Source: Owenia fusiformis
Lineage: Eukaryota > Annelida > Polychaeta > Sabellida > Oweniidae
Direction of reading: 5' to 3'
NCBI GenBank assembly: GCA_903813345.2
Contig: CAIIXF020000009.1
Location: 21,293,759-21,357,758 of the forward strand
Length of the DNA: 64,000 nt
Positions within the stretch are counted from its first letter, which is position 1. Each line of letters opens with the position of its first letter. Shown piece by piece: positions 30,541-44,700 of the stretch. The position numbers and the translations under genes were made by a program. Below the pieces are notes generated by a model. That model was given only the letters and a program-made list of their open reading frames with translations, made no database searches and was not told where the DNA came from.

Positions 30541-32638
30541 GTTCTTTATAAGGTAATCATTCTATCATTAAACAAACTTATTTGTAACATTTATACAACA
30601 CCACATTTTACAATAGGTGACTTACAGTCTGAATATTTATTCAGACGAAGGATACAGTCTAAGCTAACCCTGCAGACTAAATACCAGGGCATCGAAGGCA
30701 ATTTCTATCATTCTGCCATGCCGCACATGATTTCGCGCATATGATTTATTCCCTCCTGACACAATTTGTGGAGAATACCCCTACTTCACTAATCAAAAGT
30801 TGAACTCAAATTCGTGAGAAATGTATCATGCATTCTCTGGTATGGTGCTGCATACAAGGAAATAGCCCTACAGGTGAATTTGTTTTACAGTAGATCAAGA
30901 GAAAGCCCATGTTTTTGACAAGAGTTCTTATTTTGACAGGCAATTTTGTTTTCTTCTTCACACCCTTCCACAATGCATGATAGTGCAAAAACAAAAAAGG
31001 TAGACATTTAGGAAGATCTCAAGAACCATATGTAAACTAAAACAGTTGTAGATATGAAGTATTGTTTCGAATGATCAATCGCTTTTGAAAAATTGTTATT
31101 GTTACAGATGAGAAGAGAAAAGGTAAGGAAACTGCCAATTAAATTCTTCCTTGTATCCAACCAATATTAATTCAACTGCAAGATTTTATTAAGAACTTTA
31201 TATAGGGAAGATATGAAAAGAAATTTCAGAAGTATTCAAATAACACAAATCAACACCATCGAAATGATCCTCATGATTAAGATAATGTTATATATAACCT
31301 CACCTCATCTTGTTCTTTATTGAGTTATGGTGTACTTGTACAACACTGACTGTTACCTCAATGCTACTTTTTGTTATACACTTCTATTTCTGTTATCTTG
31401 GTTTTTGACATCTCTAACAATTATTAGGTTGTAGTTTTTTAGTTTTCAAAGCATTCTCTTCACGACACTTTTTAATTATTTTCAAACATGAAATGTGATT
31501 TTAGATATAAAAAACCAAGACAGATTTTATTTCAAAATTTTTGATATCCTTCAATAGCTAGCATCATTTAACATAATTATGATTAATTTAAGGTTTGTTT
31601 TCCCCTATTTTATCTTCAAATTTTAAATCTCTTGTCTGTTTTGGTCAAGCGCCAAACTGGTTAATACAATATCAACCAGGCACACAATTTGCATCCAAAT
31701 CTGGCATTAACGACACAACATCAGTGGACATCTTGATTCTCAAGGTATTAGTTGACCACTTGGAATTCGAAGATGATCAGTGGAGTGGGATGGGTAGTTT
31801 ATGTTCATTTCATTTCAGGATTTACATGAGTTGCTTCAAGTCATTGTAATACCCTCCTCCCCCTCAATGGAAATGAAGTAGATCTGGGAAAGGACTTGAT
31901 GCAAGACTAAAAATGTTTCCTATACAATCAGTTCTGTCAGTGACACCAACTTGCTAAAATATTCATAATATTTACCCTTTCAGCCATTACTGATGAATAA
32001 CTTATCTATGAAAGCGCTAGTGCTGAAGTGTTTTGATTAAAAGTTGCTGTTGAATTAATTGATTCATTATGTTTCGGCTTTTATGTATCTTTACACCTTG
32101 TCATCTGAGACAATATTTACAGACATTTCCCACTCTTAGAACCAGAAACATCATAGCGATCTATATATTTCCATACATTAACAACTTTCAACAAGTAGAC
32201 TCTATAAAACACTTGATTGATCATGGTTTATGAATAATAAGTTCTGTTTATGTTTTCAGGGTTTGGATTAAAGCCAGTATTCATCAAGCAGTATGGAAGG
32301 CACTTAGTGTTTCGAATTGGAAAATGTAAACAAAAATGAAAATTGTAATAAACACATCAATGTAACAAAATGTGGGTATACGGACAAAAGGATAATACAG
32401 GATAAAACATCAGATAAATGAATTAGGAAAAATGGATATACATGTATAGTGCAGATAATAACAGATTGGTGTATTTAAAAATATCATAAGAAAAATGGGA
32501 ATATAGTCTTACATTAAAAAAAAGTAGCTCATATGCGATAACAATAAAAATATGGCTAAACATTTGCATATAGTGTTGGAGCATATAAAAAATATATAAT
32601 ATATTGATATTACACAATATAACTACATATATTACATA
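30541..32638. other. 5' flank of the RAPGEF gene, nothing recognised
   Basis: An imperfect palindrome GTCTGAAT..ATTCAGAC sits at 30628-30647. An 84-codon plus frame at 31595-31849 is not recognisable. The last 250 bases before the RAPGEF start are very AT-rich. Confidence 0.5.
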
Positions 32639-32707
32639 ATGGCTGCCTATATAGAAATGGAGTTTATATATTCACTGAAGAAGCTTACTCATGAGAGGAC
32701 TTCCCAG
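32639..32707 (+). CDS. RAPGEF exon 1 (aa 1-23)
   Basis: MAAYIEMEFIYSLKKLTHER then TSQ, donor CAG|GTAAGT. Met7 is an alternative start. The KK..ERT residues align with the human RAPGEF6 leader. Upstream in-frame TAA, so the coding region begins here unless an upstream exon splices in. Confidence 0.8.
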
Positions 32708-35700
32708 GTAAGTGTATACCTTTTATATCCGATTGCCTTGACAGTTTGTTTTCCCAATTGTTTAAAAATGGCCAGTCTAGTGCTCAGCCACAAAAAATGG
32801 CAGTTGTCACAATCTTTAGTTTTAGGCATTCACCAGTATTATGCAAATCTATATTAAAGCCAGAAATTCATCTTCCTTGACCTTCCTTTCAGTGTTTATG
32901 ACTGTGTATGGATATTGTGGATTAAGATATTGACGTATTTGAGCATACTGTACATATGGCAAAAGTATATCTTGTGAAATGAAATAATCAATTGCTAATC
33001 ATGAGTCATAGTTATTTGATTATATAGGCAGTATAGGCATGGTTGTTTTAATAATTCACATCATAAAGCACCGTTTTTTTGCATCACTTTGGATTGAGCC
33101 ATAAAGGTATTTCAAATGAATGATTTAGAAAAGCATTGGTGGAGTAGAATAAATGCTAGGGGAATATTCAAATTATTCAAGCAATCTATTGTTGAATTAT
33201 GCCTAGAGTCTGATTTGTTACATCCATAAATGTATATTCATAGAAACAAACATCTGTATCAAGTAAGATTGCATTGGAGGACAGGAAATTCATTTGATCA
33301 AGTAACATGGTATATCAGTTCAGGCCAGGAGGCACCATACTCTGGAGAAATTTGATCTAGCCACCCTGTGATACAGCATGTAGTCTTATACTTCTCAGTT
33401 CTGCTGAAGATGTGTAATCTTTATATTTTGGGTCTGAAAACTGTATCAAGGCTGTACTCATGTGTTTATCAAGTTCTGGTATATGGTATTCATGTACCTA
33501 TTATAGAATTTAAAGAGTGACATTTAGGAAAACTATATACATGGTTGTGATACTGCCTATAGATCAGCCACCCTTAGCCATAGTTAAAAATAGGTCAACA
33601 TGTAATCTGCATCCCTCCTCCTAGTAACCATAGAAACCGGCTGACACAAACCAGTCCTTCAGCAATCAACAATGTCCAGCAACACTTCCCTTGAGGAGTA
33701 TCCATCTTCAGATCTTCAAATGGTTGACGCTAATCTTCTACAAATTCCTATACTAAAGTTCTAAACCTGTCTATCTGAACAATGCTGGGATCTGTGAAAT
33801 GCTTGTACTGAAACATGTTTTTTTAGAGTTTCTGGTAACATATATATTGGTAGAGATTAAATGGTGGATTGGATCAAGTGGATTGGACTCATGTAAAAGG
33901 TGAATTGGATTGGGAATCTTCAAAATATGGATTTTTTCAGTTGATCTCCCTCTAAGTAATTTCATTTGGCCTAAAGTATTTTTGAGTACTTGGGTCCCTT
34001 TAAGAAATGGCCAAAGCAATGACAAATACATACTTCAATTAGTTGATAGATACTCTAAAATGTTTAACTGCTCTCCCTTGTAAATCAACATTTGTAAGAC
34101 ATTATAAACCTATATCTGTAGATATAAGCTGGCTTTCAAATTGATGTTTGGGTGTTCCCAAAACATTTCTGGCATGTTCTGTTTGAATTGAAAACAGATG
34201 ATATGGATTTTCTTCTTCAAAAGTCTGCCTTCTGATGAAATGTCTAAAATTACCCTTGGAATGAATAAGATTGTGAATCAGGTCACCCTTCTAGCCAACC
34301 CAAGCAAAATGATATAATATTTAATAATTGACATTGTGGAAGTGTGGAAGTGAGGAGAGCATTAATCTTCTAATGGGAGATCAATATAAAATTTTTAAGG
34401 AAAATCCATATTTTGAAGAATCCCGATCCAATCTACCTTTTACATGAATCCAATCCACTCGATCCAATCCACCTTTTAATCTCTACCTATATATTTGGGT
34501 TCCCAGAACAGGAAAAAAAGTTCACATTTGCAGGTTCACAAGATCACTTGAATATGAATATAATTTCCAGTATTATATCATGTAAATTGTTAAATAGATC
34601 AACTTTCTAATAGGGAGTAACCCAATGAGCTCATACATCTCCAGCATGTAAAACCGTTCAGTGAACAGTTGAATGTTGTCTTCAAATAATCTAAGCTGAC
34701 AAGTTCTAGCACCAGGTGAATTTTGTTGAAATCTGAGAAACTTTCCAAGCTTTCTTATTACCTGCCTGACCTGGTATCACATCGTTTGCTATAAAGCTCT
34801 AACATAGAAAAAAACAAACTGTGAAATAATGAAACTGTTGATCTGGTTATTGGTCAGACAGGTGTTGTTGTAGGAGGCCAGGAGTCGTTTGTAGTCTACA
34901 AGGATCAAAACCTGCTGGTACTCATTATGATACTCTAGCATCTTTCTGTTTCACCTGAAACATGCCCATGGCATCTCAAGGCTAAAAAGAAATGAGATGT
35001 CATGGTTTATCATGATGCCTGGCAGTGGGGGAGATGCAGTGGGGTCAGCTGAAACTGTTCATGTTGAACATTAATATTAAGTTCATAACTTCATATTTCT
35101 AAAAGAATGTACAACCAGGGGTTTCATTAGCAGCAGGCAACGGGTGATTTTCACCGGTTGTTTTCATAAAATCGCCTGTTGTTTTAAGGGAATTTTCAAC
35201 TTTTCCATGTTAAATTTATGATTTCCATTAATTTTGCCTGTTGTTAGAAATTTCAATGAAACCCCTGACAGTGACAACCATGTATTTTTGAGAGAAAAAT
35301 AAGTGTTATCTATTCTGACTTATAAATATCTGAAAATGATCAAAATCCTTAACTTTTCAGGCTGGAATTTTATAATCTGGGTCATTAACTAGGGGCGAAT
35401 GCATCTTCATATTGGGTACATTTTAAGATTTCTCAGATTCTCACATTTGCTGCGAAAGCTATAGAAAGCATTCATTGAGTTGCGAATTCTATTTATCAGT
35501 TTAGGAAGTAAAAAAGTAAACCAGATGGCTTACATGTATAAACATTGATAATTCATGTTCCTTTTGCATGTTGTCCCACATTAGTCTGAATCCTTACATG
35601 TATTTAATGTTTGTGCAACATTGAATGCAGGAAAGCGGGATACATCAGCATTATGAAGTCCAATGACTTCAACCTTTCAAACTGGAAAGATATTACAGAA

Positions 35701-38700
35701 TATTTCAATCTACATGAACTCTTGCCTCTGTACGTGATAAATTATCTTCACTACCTGGTTGGTCTGACATAGGCTTATGGTATGATATTGAAAAAATTAC
35801 ACTCCTTGCTGGATTTCCTAATGATGAAGTTTTTTTCACAGACAGGGTCAAAATGTTCTCATGAATTTTGTAAATAATATATGCATGCAGGTTAATGCAA
35901 AGGCCAGAAAATATCAATTTGACTTATACTTGAATTATCAATTATATACATGGATTTGAGGCTGTATTATAATGTAAACATCTAAAATTTCACAAAATAT
36001 TGCTTTTAACTGAGGCATTTATATTATTACCCGGTGAGAAAGTTTAATGAACAGTATTTCTCATATTAACCTAATTTGAAACCCCAGGCTTACATCTCTA
36101 TCTTTGTTGTGAAATATTGCACTTCCTACACACAGATACACTTTTTTCAAAGTCATAATATACAAACCAGTGGTTTATAAATAGGGGCAGTTGTTTGAAA
36201 AAGGAAATGTTTTGGTCAATCAAAGCAGAAGAAAAGGCATATTTATGATGTTTCTCACTGCTAACAAGCCTACTGTCAGTTGGGTATGTGTGATTCATAT
36301 TATAAGATATGCCAGGAGCATTTTTCTGTAAAGTTAACTTAACCCAAAGATAAGATGAAGTTTCTGCCTAAAGCTTTCTTAATTAATGATTCTAATTAAT
36401 TTACAATGTGGCATAGAAGCTGATAAACAATTGCAAGGATTGCTTGCATCAAACTTGATCTTCTGTCCATTGTTTGCTTCTTTACATTCTTGGCTTCTTA
36501 TAACTGTTAATCTTTCCAAAAACAATGATGGCCCAGTATGTTATGGTAAGAGGCTATGGTTCTGGTTGTCCAGTCCAACACTTTCTCTTTCTATGATTTA
36601 TGTGATCAACAATAACACATTCATTTTGTACACTGAATCTGCTACAATCTTGGATAACTGTTTAACCAATGTCTAGTATGAGGTTTATATCAGTACCTTG
36701 TCACTATGGTATTATGTTATACTATCTTAAAAAATGTTCCATGCCTATTTTTTAGCTAATTTTCATTTTATATAATTTAACTACAAGTCTCTGTGACCCC
36801 CCCCCCTCTTCTTGACTACTACACACCTTCTCAGACAGATTGTTGTAGTGCATGCCGAGGGTTAAAAGGGCTTGTAGCTCGACTACATAGTACAGTTCAT
36901 CAAGTTTCTCTGCCTTAACATTGTTAAATCAATCCATTTCATTTAAACTGATTCTTTAGAAACATTGTGTTTTTTGCTAAGGAGCTTTGTATTCATATGT
37001 ATCACATAACAACACTTTTATCCATTTTCTGCAAATCCTAAGTGATATTGGAAAAGAATCAAAAATGTAATTTAGGACTGTACCTAAATAACCTTACATC
37101 ATGTTTTTATAAATCAATGATACTAAATAAAATGTGAACTATCAATATACAATTGCTAAGTGGAGGCCTTGGGATTGGAATTTATCTCAAAGAATGTTAT
37201 GAAATGAAACTTGTGATAAATTTTCTGACCTGCTACTTTGCAGAGTTTGTTTATTTTTGAACTTACCTCTACTAAAATTAGGAAGTTGAAAGTGGTACAC
37301 AGTGAAGCTTTGTAAGCGGGGAACACCTTTGATACCTCAAAACATTGTTCCACCTACTCAAGGTTCATTATACATTGAGTAAATAGGTAACTGGACTTTG
37401 ACTTATGGATGTATTCCATTTATATTGATGTTCAACTTTGCAGGTTTTCACACTACCCTACCACGTGACCACGTTTAAAAGGGAAACAGGGTACAGCTTA
37501 GTTGCAAATGGAGGACGTGGGTTTAATTCCATATTTCTGAACGTAAAATACATTTTACATTTATTTCTAGTGTTCTACCAGACATAGAATTGATTCATCA
37601 AGCAGTGTGTAGAATATTGTTGGCAAAAAACCACTATAGGCAAAGATAGATAATAGTGGGCGCAGTGAAGCAAAACACGAATGCAATACACGATACATTT
37701 CAGTAAATCTATCAACGTACAGGGAGCATGTAAGTTTCCCTTCGAAAATGTTACATTGATATGTAACAAAAAAAACAGTTAACTGTTATTTAAACTGCGT
37801 GTCATCGTGTTATAGGTGGATACGTTTTCTAGTATGTTAGTCAACTGTATTTTTGTGAATTTGAATAAAACATTTTGAATGATCGGTTTTTGAGGACGGT
37901 AGTGAATTAGACCATTCAAGGGGTTCTATAGAAAGATTCTTCACATGTAGTTCAGGCAATTTTAATTATTCTGAGTAGCAGATAGTCATTAATACTGAGA
38001 GCGGATAGTCATTTAACGTGTTAATATTTAATTTCGTTATTTTATTTCAATTTGATACCTTAGTTACACATATAATCTAGCGTTCTTGTTAATTTAATGA
38101 CTAAAATGCATACGACCTGAAAGCCCGTATCTAAATCTACAAAATAATGTTTACTTTATTTGGATTAAATAACAATTGATGATACCTCAAAGCATCAACA
38201 GGTGGCCTTTTTAGCATTACTTTCACTGTTTGCAACGTAAATGTACATGAGGTCGGGACATAGTATGTCTGTATAATCAGCTTACTTTCTCGCTCCCTGT
38301 ACTATTGAACAATTTACATTCCTTGTACCCTGTATTGATCAACTTTTGTAACTGTGTACCGTGTACTATGACATATCAAATATTTTAAAATCTAAAACGA
38401 TATTATTTACATTCTTTCTTCAACCATCATAAAACTTGGAACATGGACTTCACTATTGCACCACTGAAGTGTAGCGAATAGCAATATTGACTCACTCCGA
38501 GTACCAAACGTATTAACCTTTTGACTAAGCAGTCGATATACACAAAAGCGACCTGGTTGAAAGCCAAAAGATTCGCGCATGCGCGATCGAGGTAGGGTAG
38601 TGTGGGTTTTGCTGTATTAAGTATTCCATCCATTTGTATAATTTTGTATGTTGAAATGAAATGTGATACATAAATATACATGTAGATTAAGTTTTTGAAA

Positions 38701-41700
38701 AGCTTGTAGATATGTAACTGCACTACAGTCTAAAGATAAAGCTTCAACCTGATTGAAATGTTACTTGTTGAATGTAATTAGCAACTTATCTAGACTGTTA
38801 TGATATTCCCACCATTAGAGCAACTAGGTGTTGAGCCTTGTTGAAAATTTGAAATTTAAATGCTACCCATTGTGGGACCTACAGCCTGTACAATCTCTTC
38901 AGATAAACCAAAATGATGCCACCCTGATGAAATTGTATCAAATGATAAAATATTGAAAAAATCTTTACTGAAATGGGTAATTTAACGATGTTAGTGAGAT
39001 ACTGAATCAAGATTCATGGAGATATCTAAAATCACCCTCTTCAGTCAGATAAGTTTCATAACAAAAATTTCAGTTATCATTAAATACCATTTATAATACA
39101 GTATTAAATTCTTAGAACTTCCTTTTTACATATACAGCAGATCAAAATTCATAGCATTTTCAGTACCTGGCACATATGTTTGATGTTTACTTGACCGTTG
39201 ATATATCTCTACCTTGTTTTTATATTTCCAGGTTCACATTCTTGCACAAATATATCTGAACATCTGCCTGTAATAAATCATTTTCTATAAATTATGTATT
39301 TTCATTATTGGAATTATTGTTGTTTCTGCATACAGCTAATCTATGTCCTGTAATGAGGTAGTATGCAAAATTGGATTGTATTAAAACATGAATACCTAAT
39401 AACCTTTCCAATAGTTTTATTTTGTTCTTATAGAAGACGGCTTCATCTAATTACTAAAAAGAGTCAAAATCACTTGAAAGTATATCTTGGGATAAAGCTA
39501 TTTTGTTTTGCCCGGCTTGTGTCCATGCTGTACCCTGCCACAAAGTAATCACATGGTGGCGTTCGCTGAGCCCAAATGGCCTAAGGGGCGGGGTCAAAAT
39601 ATCGATGTTCATATGGAGACGAAAGTACTTTCGCTAGGGGGAGGGGGTTTTTGGGCACTTTCGTTGACCAAAAAAACATCGATAAGTAGGATCTGATATA
39701 CAAAAAATAATTGGACTTACCCACTTTTTCTGGCGCTATGTTCTGATAAAAAGGCTTGTTTTCAATAGTTCGTGAGCTTTTTTGTGTGATAGGTCCAAAA
39801 TATTGGTAGATAAAGACGATAATTCGATCATTTTTCAAATAAATTCCGTACTTTTCCCTCCTCCTTTTGAAGAGTTCAATGCAGTTAAATTGCGAACGTG
39901 TGTTAATTCACCGTAATAATAACCCGGCAAATAGGATACGATTATGCCAATGTTTTTTTGAAGTGACCTAAGCTTTCGTCTAGAGGGGGGGGGGGTGGGG
40001 GGGTTGTTGTCCAAACGAAATTACTTTCGTCTCCATATGAACATTGATATTTTGACCCCGCCCCTAAGTGTGACAGCTCCATAAAACATATTAGGCTGAT
40101 GAAACTCTCTTTTGAAGAACCAAAATCAACAATTGGTTTAGTGTAAAGGAAAATGCAGAAATTTCTAACAATATGTTATAGTTGAACTTGAGGATCTAAT
40201 TTCCTCTTTATTTACATAGTGTTGTACTTTAATTGTAATTCGACCTTGCAATGTCTATTTAAGATCAGATTAAAACACTGGATTAACCCACAAGTTAATG
40301 ATGGCCCAATTATTTCAATTTCCTTCACACTTAAAATTCACATTTTTGACCTTTTAGAGATAGATAAAAAAGATTAATTGATATCACAGTATCAGATTCT
40401 TAATTCTTCTGTACTTTGTGGTTGAAACTAAACATCAGGTACACAGGCATAGGTTGACCCCTCGTACACACACTGCCAGGGTTATAGTCTTGCTCCAAAA
40501 CTATGTGACCCCCTCTACTATTCTAAACACCTTCTCCCTTGTGGGGAGGTGTTTAATGATGGGGGGGGGGTCACAAAGGCTTTTAGCTAGACTACCAGGA
40601 TAACAAAACTACAATATAACTTGGATGATTCTTGATACAGTGCTTAATAAATCTACATTCTTTGAGCTTATAGTTAATGAGCTGAATATCATGTCTATTA
40701 ATAATAATTTATGTTAGTAGTTTAACTAAATTCAAGATTTGATTATGAATCATAAGATGAAATATTTTATTTTATTTAAACAGTTGAATATTTTATCACC
40801 ACATGTTCGATGATGTTAAACTACGCCAATAATGGTATAATTCATTGATTTTTTGCTAGTATGCGTCATCATTGAAAATTAATGTTGTTTTCATCTCAGG
40901 GAAAGTACATCACTGTTTATATTAACATTCGTACCATATTTTGCATTATTATGGGAGGTTTTAATGAATTTGACTTGAAATCTTGTTAAAAGTCATTGTT
41001 TGAATGCTACTCCTTATATTTGAAAAAATTACCCCTCCCTCTCTTCTAAATTAATTTGAATCATTCTGTATTTTGACATAGATTTATTTTCTCAGCCTCT
41101 TATTCCATGCATCCATTGGAATGTTGGAATTCTCTCAACTTGTAATTTAATGTTAATATTCAACTTATTCATCTGACGCACTTATCTGAAAGCGAAATGT
41201 CAAAATTATAATTTTCAAGGTAAAAATCAATCGATATATTGGCGCTATTCATAGTTTGTTTGTATTATGAACATCACAAATCAGAAGCAGTATCATTATT
41301 AATATGCATATGTCACATACTGTACTTATTTTAGTTCAATTGATTTTACTATCGTTGAAAATTAACAAATTGATATGTTCTAGTTATATAAAATGTTCTG
41401 TAGTTCTGGATTTTGATTTGAGAAAAAACAGATCAACATTCCTAAACTTTCCCATTTCTAAACATACAGGATCCAGGAACCATATAAATCTCCAAAAGCT
41501 TTTTTGTAATTCCGTAGTTATTTTTGTCTTCAAGATTCTATTGCATTGATGTTTACATTGCCTCTGTAAAAACATCTATTGAGTCAAACTTAGAATCATG
41601 AAATATAAGGTATCTTAGTAATGTAAAAATTGTTTCAAGTTTCGTTACTTCTGGAAATATCTACCAACACACTTGCGTCAAGAGGTTAACTGCTAATCTA

Positions 41701-44700
41701 AACTATCTCGCCTCAGGTGTGAGGTATTGCATGTTTTTGACAAGAGCAGAACAGTATGTTTTAACAAGATATTACAAATATCTTGTGTCGATACCATGAG
41801 GGGCTGGGATAAATGGAATCTATATGCCATTCATGTTTAGGAGTATAATAGGGGAAAGTTGATTCTTTTAGATTTATAACCGTAATAAAATGAACCATGA
41901 CATTTTCACTCTCAGTATGAAGTTAAAAGTATCAGAAAATCTTCGTCACAATTGTAAAATTGAATGTGAGGAAAAGGTACATCCAGCATCACATAAGTAT
42001 ATTAATTGACTTGATAATTGCTTTATATGTAGCTTTTGTTATTGCCATTCTGTGTTGGTGTTTCTGCCATGTAACACTGACACTACATGCAGGGCTTGGA
42101 TAAATTGGCATCTACGGATTTTTAGAAATGTTGGATGCTTGCCATCATTAATGTAAGGTAGAACATTATTTTAGAGGTAGGTAATAAGTTACCTTTGAAT
42201 ATTGGAGAAAAACTACCTCTAACTATAATCAAGTAATTTATCCTTTGAAATACCAGGGGCTGATCTAGAAATCGACAAGTAGTCCAAAAAATTTATTTTG
42301 GAAATAATGCCTAACTTATACAGTAGTTGAAAATTAGGCCCATTTTTAGCTTCTTTGTCATGAATTCCATGAGTAAAATGCTTTGGTAGAGAATTAGAAC
42401 TGATATTTAAAAACTTGTCTGATGGTATGGGACAAGTTGCGTACCTATTACTTGTGCAGCTTTATCGTGATCCTCAGAACAAACCATTATATTTTGGGAA
42501 GACATTTTGGAATTTGTCAGTTGGCATTGTGTCTTACGTTTGTGAGCAATCGTGTCTTGATAGACCCCTGGTGATATGCAATATTGATAAACAGATATAT
42601 TTTGGATTTCAGTGAACTAGTGTGTTTACAGTTTAAATCTTAAAGATAAGTTTAAATAACTTCCTTGTTGAATCTAAATCTTGAAAACCTATTTTGAAAT
42701 TTCTTAAAGAAGGACGTTGGATATATTTATTCTTTCTGGGGTAGAGAATTGAACTTATTTTGAGTTGATCTGCAATTCAATTGTAAGCTGTCAACTCCAG
42801 TAAAGGTCCCTAGATTTATGTCAATACCAAAATAAAGTGATGTACTTTATAAAGTTCATATACTGATCCTTTTACAAGGTACTTGATAAAACTACATGGG
42901 CTGTACATGTACATGAACTACCTAAACACTTGAATCAACAGGGTGCTCCAGAAATCAGGACAATATTGACGAGTCACACCATTTAATCCTTGGTCCAAGG
43001 GTATTTCACTTCTTTGAATGAAGTCCTTTGAAGAAGGATGTACCATTTAGCCATCTTCAACTTCCAAAGTGTTTTAAGTTGGAAGTTGGAGCAACTGAAA
43101 TATGTATAGACTATATTACAGTTTAGCAGCCCCGCCTCAAAGATTGGAGCCTGTGACAGCCCGGGTAATAAATCATTCCAAATCTACCACGCTGACCCTT
43201 CCTCAACCAATCAGCGAAGTGGAAGGAACGCGTGCTAAATACATGCTCATTAATTATGCGGTGATGTCATAGGAAATGACCATAAAGAAAGTCGTCCGTA
43301 TTTCGACGACAAATTCTGATTGGCTCGTGAGATCAGAGATTTATTGTGAACTAAAAGAGTGAATACGAATTTCTCTTTTAAGAAGTGAAGTTGAACAAAT
43401 GCAAAGGGTACTGAAACCTTCTGAATCAAGATGCCATTTAGCATACAGTTTGGCCTTTTATTAGGGTTGGACAAATAACTATAGATTTTTCTTCTTCAAA
43501 TTCTAATGGTTAACAGGTTGTCAGATATTATGAGCATCATTAAGGAAGACTATCATTGATTCAGTATGAATATTAAGGTGGGAATAGAGGAACATATTTT
43601 GGACTTTTCTGCAAATAGAATATAATCCTGTATGTAAAAGGCTATCTGATTCGCTACTTTACCTTAAAAACCTTTTGAAATCATTTTCTCAGAAGAAGAT
43701 AGACCAAAATGTAAATAAGTTGATAACCTTGAAATAAGTTGGGACCTGATCAAAGTTAAATCAACTTGATGTTGCACTTAGGAATAGTTATATAGCCTTA
43801 TTGCATATTCAATTATGATATCCAGGCTATATTATTGAAATAAACTGAGACACATCTAGGCATTAAATTAATGATGCATTTTATTTTTTCTTAGTGATGT
43901 TACATATACCTTACAGCAATCAGGAAATGGTAATGTGACCTAGCTCATGAGGTACATGTTGAATGGTGGTTGGGTAACGATGTATTCAAAGTGACTTAAA
44001 ATCAGTATTCTGACAGTTTCTTTGTAGAATATTGTTAGTTTGAAAGAGGCGATAGGTACCAGAATGAGTCCTTTGTCTATTTAAAAAGTCTACCAAAAGA
44101 TGCTGAGGGTATCCCCCTCCTCTCTGTGACAGGGACTGGATAACTCCTACCCAAATTATGTTATACTATCCCAAGATAAGGCTCCCATTGATTAAAATAT
44201 TACAACTGTCACATTTTGAAGTAATAAAATAGGGAACAAATGAGCAGTTATCAAGAACAAGAATAATATTCATTGTAGTGAAATCAATTGCTGAAAAAGT
44301 ATCACAAGTACCAGGATGTAAGAAGTTTAATCAAAATTCAGAAATCCCATGAAGTATTATGAATTAGGTGACATTTTAATCTTTGGCTAGACCCCCTGAA
44401 AGCCAGTTGAAGTTTAATTAATACTAGAGTGTTAATTAAATAGATTATTCTCAGGCCAGACTGTATAAATCAAATACTATCAATGATATAACTGCATTGT
44501 TCATGCCTGTTAAATGATTCTATATTGCAACAGTACTTTAATTTAAACAATAGGAAACTTTGTATTGTAAATCTCTAGAATATACAGTCGATCCAAGAAC
44601 CAAGTGTGAATTGAAATTAATTAATTAATCTATTGAATTAATTGAACCTATTCATTTCTTTGGTGTGCTGATTAGTGCACATATATACTGATGGTGCTGA

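Noticed and set aside
31595-31849. 84-codon plus frame upstream of RAPGEF exon 1
   Set aside because: No family resemblance and no splice join to exon 1, which has an upstream in-frame stop.
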